From Candidatus Hodarchaeota archaeon (GTDB lineage: Archaea > Asgardarchaeota > Heimdallarchaeia > Hodarchaeales > Hodarchaeaceae), in the NCBI GenBank assembly GCA_016840035.1, contig JAEOTC010000055.1, forward strand, positions 1 through 42,251: a stretch of DNA of 42,251 nt, given 5' to 3'. Shown piece after piece: positions 33,252 to 41,136 of this stretch. How positions within the stretch are numbered: position 1 is the stretch's first letter; each line of letters starts with the position of its first letter. The notes below the pieces were generated by a model, which was given only the letters and a program-made list of their open reading frames with translations, made no database searches and was not told the DNA's origin. The position numbers and the translations under genes are program-made.

Positions 33252-35399
33252 CTATTTAAGATAGACAGTGTTTTCCTTAACTCTGATGGCTGATTCTTCT
33301 GGTAAAGACGATAACCAATCCAGGAATTCGACCGTATTAGAGAAACCCATGTAATCTATGAATTCATCCTTAGTAATTTTGTCAATTCTTTTCGAAAGTT
33401 TCTCCAGTTTAACATCGAGATTTGCATTAGATCTCTCTTTCTTTTGAGATGATTGATCTTCAAGGATGATAACATCCTCTTCGGATATATCAATTATTTC
33501 TGATGAATCAATTGTAGTTGTTTCAATCAGTCTTGGTTGGTCGGTACTTACTTCAGGTTGTTCGTCATCAATATAAAAAGAATCATCTACACCAGAAAGT
33601 AGAAGTTTTGGTTTAGAGTCGTCTTCTCCCTGTGTTAATACAAAATTTGGATTATCTTCAACTGCAAGGACATTTGACATACGGAAATTATAGTAGTCAT
33701 AAAATTTGGATTGAACTTTCATCATTCGATCTAAATCGTTAAGAATTGCTTGTTTGTTTCCTTCTGCCACATCTATCCCAAAAATTTTCAACATCAATCC
33801 TTTTGGGGTTTCTAAAGCTGATATAAAGGGCATATTAAGGGCAAAATAACGGCCTTCATGCTCTATTTCTGAAGCTGTGATGAAGGGCATTTTAATGTTA
33901 AAATATTTAGCTTCTTTATCATCAGGTAAGTCACGTTTCACGTCAATAGCTTCTATTGATCCCATTTTGAATAACATTGATTTTCCTTCTTCGATAACTT
34001 TAATCCCTGGAAAATTAAACTCGGTTTTGGATTCACTGATATTAAGGTTATAGCTGTTTTTCATCATCTGTAAATTCGATTCAAGCTTATCTATCCCCAT
34101 AGAATTAAACTTCTCTTTATAGATTTGAAAGGAGGATTTGACATTGTCAACCAATTCCTCTTTTGATGTAATTCCTAGATTAAGCTTTGTGATGTCAAGA
34201 GAATTAAGATTCTCTGAATTCATCCGCTTTGAAAGCGCGGTCCACTCTTTTTTGGGCAATATAAAGGTTGCTTTATTCGTAGCTTCCTTTTTTATTCGAC
34301 CAAGAGTATCTTTCACATTTATAGTCAAATCTCCTATTGCTTCAACTGTAACAATGTCTTGAGAAGAAGTAATAGGGACTAGTATCGAATTTTTTCCTGC
34401 AGAGAGATTAGAAGAACCCTTTTTTATTAATGTAAGCGATTTTTTAGGCGTAAACACATCCTCAGCAACTTGGAATTCTGACTGATTCAACTTCTCAGCC
34501 ATTTCCCTTGTCTTTAAAATTGATTTACTGTATAATTTCTCCAGATAAGGAACTTCGTTATCTCGGATGACAAACAGTATTATTGAAGCTAAGAACAGGA
34601 AAGGAATAAACGAATTCCAAAACGGATCCTTAAATTCTTTAAAAATGAATTCAAACACTATTAAAGTTAATGTTGCACCAAATGTATGATCTCGAAAACT
34701 CGCAAGAGAATTCCGTCGTTGAATGAAATTTGAGAGAGGATTATACGAGTAGGGTAATAATGAAACAATCAGATAAGCTACTAATGCATAAAAAATCGTT
34801 TCTTCCCATATTTCACCAAAAACGGGTGTTTCTTGTTTTAGGATATCAAATGCTACTAGAAGATAAAGTGTAATTCCCATCACCCAGAAACCTCGAAATA
34901 GACTCTTAATAAATGCCTGGTATCCATCAAATCCATAGTTCTTCAACAAAGATATCTTAAAACTATTTAGGAATATTCCAAACAGCAATGTGATAATTAG
35001 AATAAATGATTCAAAATCTAAATAAGATTGTTCAAATGGAAGTAAATACTGGAAAAGGATTTCTTCTTTTCCTACGAAAAAACCAATCAATAGAGAGATA
35101 ATAAACAGTTTAATGGTAGACCCTAGAATATGAATATCTGCTTTTATTCTCTTTCTTTCTATATTGCTTAAGACCAAGAAAAAAATGGTAAAGAAAAAAG
35201 AAAGGGCACGAAACATCGGTTCGACTTTGAAGAAGATTGATGTACAGAACCAGAAGGCAAGGGATAACAAATAGGCTCTATCCAAAGGCCCGCGTGGTTC
35301 AAGAAAATCAGTTACGGCTTTAGTTGAATATCTATTGAGATATTGTGCAGTATCAAAACTTGGAATACTCATTTGATCGTATCCTGCAATATGTGTCAT
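33252..35399 (-). CDS. Large membrane protein with long soluble C-terminus, function unknown
   Basis: I do not recognise a family. The first 300 residues hold about eight to ten membrane helices. The next 400 residues are soluble and probably cytoplasmic. Within that part a short internal repeat is visible (about 495-530): YFNIKMPFITASEIE is followed closely by YFALNMPFISALETP. Then comes an acidic, low-complexity stretch (about 600-655). The last 45 residues (ITKDEFIDYMGFSNTVEFLDWLSSLP) look like a small winged-helix domain. An alternative ATG at 35372 (MSIPSF) fits well with a GGAT upstream. A transporter-like or membrane-stress sensor role is possible, but not shown. Confidence 0.7.
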   Translation of the reverse strand: MTHIAGYDQMSIPSFDTAQYLNRYSTKAVTDFLEPRGPLDRAYLLSLAFWFCTSIFFKVEPMFRALSFFFTIFFLVLSNIERKRIKADIHILGSTIKLFIISLLIGFFVGKEEILFQYLLPFEQSYLDFESFILIITLLFGIFLNSFKISLLKNYGFDGYQAFIKSLFRGFWVMGITLYLLVAFDILKQETPVFGEIWEETIFYALVAYLIVSLLPYSYNPLSNFIQRRNSLASFRDHTFGATLTLIVFEFIFKEFKDPFWNSFIPFLFLASIILFVIRDNEVPYLEKLYSKSILKTREMAEKLNQSEFQVAEDVFTPKKSLTLIKKGSSNLSAGKNSILVPITSSQDIVTVEAIGDLTINVKDTLGRIKKEATNKATFILPKKEWTALSKRMNSENLNSLDITKLNLGITSKEELVDNVKSSFQIYKEKFNSMGIDKLESNLQMMKNSYNLNISESKTEFNFPGIKVIEEGKSMLFKMGSIEAIDVKRDLPDDKEAKYFNIKMPFITASEIEHEGRYFALNMPFISALETPKGLMLKIFGIDVAEGNKQAILNDLDRMMKVQSKFYDYYNFRMSNVLAVEDNPNFVLTQGEDDSKPKLLLSGVDDSFYIDDEQPEVSTDQPRLIETTTIDSSEIIDISEEDVIILEDQSSQKKERSNANLDVKLEKLSKRIDKITKDEFIDYMGFSNTVEFLDWLSSLPEESAIRVKENTVYLK

Positions 35400-35590
35400 T
35401 TATTTTAGACTGTAGAATACTTACAGTTATATTGAAGTATCCTATTCATATTTCGTCCAAAGTCAAAAACTTGCTAATAATCTTTTTTAGTCTGGCAAAA
35501 TATGATTTTAAGAGAATATGGATAGCTTTTCTAGTTCTTTCAAGGAATGTCTGATTCTTGGGTCATATTTCCTCTGGCTTTACCAATAAA

Positions 35591-35620
35591 AAAACTGCAG
35601 TTTTCTAATTCCTTTTAAAT
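35591..35620 (+). promoter_or_regulatory. Palindrome and TATA box upstream of the FtsX-type permease
   Basis: AAAACTGCAGTTTT (35591-35604) is a perfect 14-bp palindrome immediately upstream of a TATA-like CTTTTAAAT (35612-35620). This is where an archaeal operator overlapping the BRE would be. The rest of the 299-bp gap shows no gene. The start codon (35699) has only a weak GTGA before it. Confidence 0.45.
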
Positions 35621-35698
35621 TCCATCGTTGTATTCTCTTAAGCAAGATAGAATTAGTATTACGAGAGACTGTATTGGAATTCCTGTAAAGTGAAATAA

Positions 35699-38452
35699 AT
35701 GTTAAGACTAGCAATAAGAAATGTTAAAAGATCAAGCTGGCGAACTTCTCTTTTAATATTTGGAATTCTAGTCACAATTGCACTTCAGACTGGTATAGTA
35801 GTAACAGTTGACACAATTTATGAGGAATTTATTTTTGACAATAGAAATCAAAATTATACTGATATTACTGTCAATCCTAAATCATGGATGGATTTAGAAT
35901 CACTTAAGGAATTAGTAGGGATCGTATCCTCTGTTCCTGGAGTAAGTGAAGCCTCTGAAGTGTACTATATCTCTTCAGATCTCATTGAGAATCAATCAGG
36001 GGGAATGATAGATATTATGATTTACGGAATCAATCCTCAAACCCATCCTGATTATTCATTGTTAAATATGTCAGCTGGATCATCTATAATAGAAGATGAC
36101 ACCATTCTTGTGTCTCAACCTTTTCAAAGATCTATAGATATCAAGTTAAGGGAGAAATTAAGTTTAGAGGAAAAACCTGAGATCGGTTTTAAAGGAACAG
36201 AACTAGCAGTAGGGGGAGTATTTACTATTCCACCCATATTTGGAAACAGAGATAGTCAGTTCATCGTACTTGTTGATATAAACTCTATTGGAGAGACTTT
36301 TCACAGTTCTTATCTCTCCCGTTCTCTGAAAGGTAAAATCGACATCAAAATTGGAAATTTACTAAAGATTGAAAGTATTGCAGATGAAATTATAGATACA
36401 ATTGGACCAGAGTATAATGTTTTTGTTGAGAAAAAAATTTCCGAAATCCAATCCCTAGGAATCTCTGCTTATACAACGGTCATAAATTTAATTATACTTG
36501 CATCCTTATTATTAGAATTCTTATTTTTAACAAATTTATTAACTATATCCATTCGTGACAGACGTAAGGAATATGGAATATTGAGGACTGTTGGAATCAG
36601 CTCCAAGCAACTAATAGTTACAATTATTTATGAAATTCTTATTTATTCTATAATAGGAATAATATTAGGGATTTTAGCTGGAATTGGTGTTGCCAACATC
36701 CTTGTAACGTTGATAGATCGGTTCTATTCAAGTTTTCATCTTGACCATTTGTCCTTAAAACCATCTTCCCTGGGGATTCTTATCGTTTCAGGATTGATAA
36801 TAACCTTATTAGCGGGAATATATCCTCTTTATCTAGCCCTCAAAGTACCTGTTATCAGAAATATACACTATCGTATGCGGAGCTCAGATAGCTCTCTTAT
36901 TAACAATTATTGGAAATATACGCTGATATTTGGATTTATTTTAACCATCTCAGGGTTTATTTTCTCTTTGTACGTTACTCCAGCAAAATTCATGGAGTTC
37001 TCCGTTTTTTCTAGTCATTTTCTAGTTATAATCTATATTTTTCTGGGAACATTGTTGATAGAGGCTGGAGTAATAATTTTACTCCCAAAAGTGGGAGAGA
37101 AAGTGTTAATTATGTTTGATATCGTTCCTCGCCAAATTTCCATGCGTAATATTGCACGAGAATTTCATAAATCACTTTTTACATTAATTTCTTCCTCCGT
37201 TGCCATAACATTCGTCATTTTACTAGCAATCATATCAAGTGTTATAATTTACAATGTTCCACAATATTTTGACGATCAATGGGGGGCCGTTGATCTAGTA
37301 GTTGAAACCTACGACAATGATCCCTTCCCTATTAATTTTACAAATGAACTTAAATCGAATGAAATGATTAAAGAAGTATCTTTTATACAAGAATCACGAA
37401 TTAAAATCGGTTCGATTAATACTAATATTTATGGAGTTGATCCTAGTCAATATGCGACCTTTCGGGAAAAATCGTATGAAAAAATCTCCTCTGAGCCTAC
37501 TCATATACTTTTGTTGAAAGAGACAAGTTCAAGAATCAATGTATTGGTTTCTGATATCCTCTTCAATTCTTTAAATATTCCTCTTGGTGGCAATCTGACA
37601 ATTCAATCTGCGTTAGATCATCCAATAACTGTTACCATTGCGGCAGTAATTAAAGGAAATAACTTCCTAGGGAATGGAAAATACTTGTATTTATCTTCAA
37701 CACATTTCCAACATATATTTAATACCACGACTGCGAACTTATTTATATGTGACATTTATGAGGAGTTTGATCTCCTAAAGGTCCAAAGGAATATAACTAG
37801 ATCTTATCCAAACCTAAGTGAGGTGTTTGGAGTAGATTTCTATCGGGACACCATTGAAAGAAGTCTCCAATTTCAAGCCAATCTTTTTCAAATACTATTT
37901 CTGCAATCCTTTGTTTTAGCTGGGATAGCTCAATTTATTAGCATGTTAATTTCAACAATTAATACGGAAAGAGAAATGGGTATAATACGCAGCATGGGAT
38001 TAACAAAATGGGGTGTATTCAGTACTTACTTAGCAGAGTCAACTATATTAGGTACATTTTCCATAATTTTTGGTTTACTGGACGGTTTACTAGGAACTGT
38101 ATTATTAATCTGGTATCTATCCGATAGCATCCCTATTCAACTCATTTTTCCTATAGATCAAATAGTTCTGTGGTTACTGTTCTCTTTCATATTAATTTTG
38201 ATAAGTACAATTTATCCAGCTCTTAAATCAAGTAAAAAAGAAATTTCAGCCACTATATCAGCAAGACCAGACTCATTATTACCAAAACATAGAAGAAAAG
38301 ATCCATTCATTATTAGAGTGGGAAATAAAATACTTAGTTTTATATTCTATATAGCCCTACTCATAATAGCATACTTCGTCCTTGTAATCTCAATCCTGAT
38401 AATCGGATACATAATTGTATTCATTATGTGGGTTTTCAACGATATATTCTAA
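35699..38452 (+). CDS. FtsX/MacB-type ABC transporter permease (two FtsX domains)
   Basis: The 917-residue permease has an N-terminal membrane helix (about 12-35), a soluble MacB-type periplasmic domain (about 40-250), and a first FtsX core with helices at about 258-285, 305-340 and 355-380. It has IRDRRKEYGILRTVGIS (about 282-298), the cytoplasmic loop that contacts the ATPase. After more helices (about 400-470), the pattern repeats with a second domain: NTEREMGIIRSMGLTKWG (about 755-772) and a final triple of helices. A basic loop and one or two extra helices close the protein. Such permeases move lipoproteins, lipids or drugs, or act as mechanical couplers. No ATPase gene is adjacent; it must be encoded elsewhere. 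Confidence 0.9.
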   Translation: MLRLAIRNVKRSSWRTSLLIFGILVTIALQTGIVVTVDTIYEEFIFDNRNQNYTDITVNPKSWMDLESLKELVGIVSSVPGVSEASEVYYISSDLIENQSGGMIDIMIYGINPQTHPDYSLLNMSAGSSIIEDDTILVSQPFQRSIDIKLREKLSLEEKPEIGFKGTELAVGGVFTIPPIFGNRDSQFIVLVDINSIGETFHSSYLSRSLKGKIDIKIGNLLKIESIADEIIDTIGPEYNVFVEKKISEIQSLGISAYTTVINLIILASLLLEFLFLTNLLTISIRDRRKEYGILRTVGISSKQLIVTIIYEILIYSIIGIILGILAGIGVANILVTLIDRFYSSFHLDHLSLKPSSLGILIVSGLIITLLAGIYPLYLALKVPVIRNIHYRMRSSDSSLINNYWKYTLIFGFILTISGFIFSLYVTPAKFMEFSVFSSHFLVIIYIFLGTLLIEAGVIILLPKVGEKVLIMFDIVPRQISMRNIAREFHKSLFTLISSSVAITFVILLAIISSVIIYNVPQYFDDQWGAVDLVVETYDNDPFPINFTNELKSNEMIKEVSFIQESRIKIGSINTNIYGVDPSQYATFREKSYEKISSEPTHILLLKETSSRINVLVSDILFNSLNIPLGGNLTIQSALDHPITVTIAAVIKGNNFLGNGKYLYLSSTHFQHIFNTTTANLFICDIYEEFDLLKVQRNITRSYPNLSEVFGVDFYRDTIERSLQFQANLFQILFLQSFVLAGIAQFISMLISTINTEREMGIIRSMGLTKWGVFSTYLAESTILGTFSIIFGLLDGLLGTVLLIWYLSDSIPIQLIFPIDQIVLWLLFSFILILISTIYPALKSSKKEISATISARPDSLLPKHRRKDPFIIRVGNKILSFIFYIALLIIAYFVLVISILIIGYIIVFIMWVFNDIF

Positions 38453-38459
38453 TTAATGA

Positions 38460-38885
38460 TTAATATTGATCTTTTATTAAGAATTCATTAATTAAAACAC
38501 CAAACATAGTACCTAATACGTATAGTGGGAACATCAAAAAGAATAGGGGGAGTGTTTCACCAATTTGCTGATATGCAAATACATCACTACCACTAGGAAA
38601 AATTCCAAGCAAGCCAGGTACGATTCTAGCAAATGAAATTAGAATTAGAGAACCAAAAATCGCAATTAGCATCGCATACATCGCTTCTTGGATTTCATCA
38701 TTAAGCAAACCAATAAAGATTGCAGGAATGATGATGACAATTCCTGCGGTGGTTTGTGTTAAGGGGATAACTTTTGTGTATGAACTGTGAATAATTGCAC
38801 TAGTTACAATTGTTCCCCCGATTGAACTTAGTAGAAAATCTTTTTTCTTAACTAGTAACTTTAATGCATTAATTTGACGACTCAT
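38460..38885 (-). CDS. Four-helix membrane protein, function unknown
   Basis: The 141-residue product has four membrane helices (about 18-35, 43-60, 69-95 and 108-132), with glycine-rich boundaries (IVPGLLGIFPSGSD in a loop). It recalls small archaeal DUF5518-type membrane proteins, but I cannot confirm that. It starts 18 bp after the stop of the ABC permease gene, so it is probably translated from the same message. The end is 7 bp from the convergent FtsX gene. Confidence 0.65.
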   Translation of the reverse strand: MSRQINALKLLVKKKDFLLSSIGGTIVTSAIIHSSYTKVIPLTQTTAGIVIIIPAIFIGLLNDEIQEAMYAMLIAIFGSLILISFARIVPGLLGIFPSGSDVFAYQQIGETLPLFFLMFPLYVLGTMFGVLINEFLIKDQY

Positions 38886-38903
38886 TGATGTATCACAGAT
38901 TAC

Positions 38904-39911
38904 TCAAAGATATTTTATTCTAGGATCCAATATTCCATATAAAAGATCTGCGAGAATGTTGGCTACTATAACTGTTATCGAAATTAACCAGAACAGAGCT
39001 TGAGAGACTGGCCAATCATTTTCTATAAGCGATGTGAAAAGAAGTCGCCCCATTCCATACCAAGCAAATACTGTTTCAGTTAAAATTGCACCACTCACAA
39101 TGTACGCAAAACTAATAGCAATCACTGTGATCAGTGGTAAAAATGCATTACGTACAGCGTGTTTGTACAGGACGGTACGCTCCTGAAGTCCTTTAGCTTT
39201 AGCTGTTAATATATAATCCTCGTTTAGAACGTCAACCAGGGTATTTCGCATAAGAAGCATATACCCACCAAAGAAAGCTAATGTCAGAGTCACAACAGGC
39301 AGAGTAAGATGCCAAATGAGATCCATAAACCGCTCAAATCCATTCATAGTCCGAACTATATCTGGAGAACTCATAGAATGTCCTAATGGAAAGATCGGAA
39401 AGATATATGCAAAGACTAAAAGTAACATCATTCCTAACCAAAAAACTGGGAAACTATACAATGAAAGGCCCACAGTAATTAAACCCGTATCAAGTTTCCC
39501 ACCATGACGACTCGCAGCCCAAATACCCGCAACAACCCCAACAATGATTGCGAAGATAGTAGAAGTGCCCATAAGTAAAAGAGTATTTGGAAGGCGTTCT
39601 GTTATTTCAGTTGTGACAGGACGAAAGGAAGTAAAACTTTGACCGAAGTTTAGAGTTAACATATTCTGCATATATTTGATAAAATGATCAAACCAGGGCC
39701 AAAATCCAGCACCTCGTTCTGGAATTCCATAAATTACTCGTAACCGTTCAACTACCCAAGGATCCATTTGAGGATCTGTATACAAAGTCATTGGATCTCT
39801 ACCTAAGAGAAAAATTGGTAATCGAAAGATGAAGAAATTGAAAACCAACACTGCTAGAAACAGAAATACTGCAATTGTTACACGCTTTAACAAATAGCTT
39901 CGTAAACTCAT
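38904..39911 (-). CDS. ABC transporter permease, DppB/OppB family
   Basis: The 335-residue protein is a typical peptide/nickel/sugar ABC permease of the DppB group. The N-terminal helix is at about 8-30, the outer segment has DPQMDPWVVERLRVIYGI, and the permease core from about 95 on has five helices. The EAA loop that docks the ATPase is NEDYILTAKAKGLQERTVLYKHAVRNAFLPL (about 229-259). The end is ILDPRIKY, as usual in the family. A strong GAGGTGAT ribosome binding site stands 4 nt before the ATG, and a TATA-like TTATATTTAA (39944-39953, minus) lies upstream. Its DppC partner is 1.2 kb away on the opposite strand, and no ATPase or binding protein is adjacent on this strand. Confidence 0.93.
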   Translation of the reverse strand: MSLRSYLLKRVTIAVFLFLAVLVFNFFIFRLPIFLLGRDPMTLYTDPQMDPWVVERLRVIYGIPERGAGFWPWFDHFIKYMQNMLTLNFGQSFTSFRPVTTEITERLPNTLLLMGTSTIFAIIVGVVAGIWAASRHGGKLDTGLITVGLSLYSFPVFWLGMMLLLVFAYIFPIFPLGHSMSSPDIVRTMNGFERFMDLIWHLTLPVVTLTLAFFGGYMLLMRNTLVDVLNEDYILTAKAKGLQERTVLYKHAVRNAFLPLITVIAISFAYIVSGAILTETVFAWYGMGRLLFTSLIENDWPVSQALFWLISITVIVANILADLLYGILDPRIKYL

Positions 39912-39974
39912 AATATCACCTCTACGTTTTACTCACGGGTATTAAATATAACAAACATCATTAAAGGGGAAAGG

Positions 39975-39982
39975 TATAAAAG
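39975..39982 (+). promoter_or_regulatory. TATA box of the small membrane protein gene
   Basis: TATAAAAG at 39975-39982 sits about 25-32 nt before the first possible start codons (TTG 40007, ATG 40013), so the message would be leaderless or almost so. Confidence 0.45.
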
Positions 39983-40006
39983 GATATAGTTTCATGCAAT
40001 TTTTAC

Positions 40007-40249
40007 TTGGATATGATAGAAATGACTGCAGAACATGAAGGAAGAGCTATTGTTGCAACACATGCCACACTGAAATGGCTAATAGTGATTAGTGTTGTCC
40101 TTGGAGTCATCGGAATTGGAATTTACTGGTTTATCACTCCTTTCATTGGCTCTGTTCTATTCTTAATCGGAATTATTCTCCTTGCTCTGTGTACTGTCTC
40201 TTTGCTTTTTCTCTGGTTAACAGAGAGAATGCTTCCACATCCTAAGTAA
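40007..40249 (+). CDS. Small two-helix membrane protein
   Basis: This is an 80-residue product with a polar N-terminus (MTAEHEGRAIVATHATLKW) and helices at about 26-45 and 50-72. No family is recognised. The frame opens with TTG at 40007, and ATG codons at 40013 and 40022 are also possible. The TATA box position favours one of the first two. A strong hairpin terminator overlaps its stop codon, which supports it being a real single-gene transcript. Confidence 0.55.
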   Translation: MDMIEMTAEHEGRAIVATHATLKWLIVISVVLGVIGIGIYWFITPFIGSVLFLIGIILLALCTVSLLFLWLTERMLPHPK

Positions 40250-40273
40250 AATATCATAATAATGATATTTTTT
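40248..40273 (+). terminator. Hairpin plus T-run terminator
   Basis: AAAATATCAT (40248-40257) pairs perfectly with ATGATATTTT (40262-40271) around a 4-nt loop, and the T run continues to 40273. The hairpin begins inside the stop codon of the small membrane protein gene. The stem is AT-only apart from one pair. Confidence 0.55.
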
Positions 40274-40381
40274 CTTAGATGAGACACTACTAGGGTTTCC
40301 TATAATTAGGAGACTATCCAAGGTTAAATTCCGTTACGATACGCATTTTACATGAGGTTATAAGGTTTAAATTATTGGCAA

Positions 40382-40882
40382 TCATATATCACTCATTGTG
40401 ACACCTATGAACTCTTGTGATCGATCATATTTGCTGGTTCCAAGTAAACTAGATTCTACACTCACTCTAATTGTAAGACTCCAATTCCAGGTAGTAGATG
40501 TATTTGATGCTTCAAAAATTTCAAGATCTTGTGGTAAAATTACATAAGTCATGCTTATCGATCTATGCGATTGAGCTGAAATCATCACAACAAACCAATG
40601 GGCTTTTTGAAGGTATTCTGATCCTTGACCGTTTAATACAACAACACTTTCAATAGATTGTAGTCTTACCGATGAAAATAATGAAGGATTCCAAAAATCT
40701 CCAGTGATTCTGAATCGATCAAAATGACCAGTCTCATTCCGAAATATGGATATGTCCAAGATTTGGAATCGAAAATCGAGTACTGTTTGATAAGAGTCAA
40801 TTTCGTAAATTGTAGAGTATGCTAACATCACAGATGAAACAACGACGATGATACTCCAAGTGACAAAGATAATCCTTCTCAT
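40382..40882 (-). CDS. Secreted or anchored protein with one N-terminal helix, function unknown
   Basis: The 166-residue protein starts MRRIIFVTWSIIVVVSSVMLAY, a signal peptide or anchor. The rest is a beta-rich outer domain with several N-x-S/T sequons (NPSLFS, NTST, NWSLT) suited to glycosylation. No family is recognised. It lies between the two ABC permease genes and is read away from the right-hand one, so it could be an accessory to that transporter; this is only positional. Confidence 0.6.
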   Translation of the reverse strand: MRRIIFVTWSIIVVVSSVMLAYSTIYEIDSYQTVLDFRFQILDISIFRNETGHFDRFRITGDFWNPSLFSSVRLQSIESVVVLNGQGSEYLQKAHWFVVMISAQSHRSISMTYVILPQDLEIFEASNTSTTWNWSLTIRVSVESSLLGTSKYDRSQEFIGVTMSDI

Positions 40883-41066
40883 CCTATCAAACTCTGTTTA
40901 CTTTTCAAGTGTATATCAACTAATGATATGATATATCTAGATCACACTCTTCCAGAATGTACTATTAATAAGCTTTTGAATGGTGCAATAAGCCACTATT
41001 GTACTTCAGAATTCTTTGTCACTATCTATAGATTAATAAATAGGCTTTAGACAACGCTACAGCCTG

Positions 41067-41082
41067 ATAATATTGATATTAT
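41067..41082. promoter_or_regulatory. AT-only palindrome upstream of the dppC-like gene
   Basis: ATAATAT TG ATATTAT (41067-41082) has perfect 7-bp arms and could double as the TATA region of the permease gene that starts near 41137. A GGTG at 41127-41130 would be the ribosome binding site for the TTG start. The remaining 250-bp gap holds no gene. Confidence 0.35.
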
Positions 41083-41136
41083 TGGGTAAGCCTACAACTT
41101 CGGTTTACTATCTACATTGGATTTGTGGTGTTATTC

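Noticed and set aside
35345..35554. 69-codon plus-strand frame upstream of the FtsX gene
   Set aside because: It overlaps the start of the membrane protein on the minus strand, has no ribosome binding site, and shows no family features.
41042..41065. AGGCT/AGCCT inverted repeat
   Set aside because: Arms of only 5 bp around a 14-nt loop; no riboswitch features are visible.
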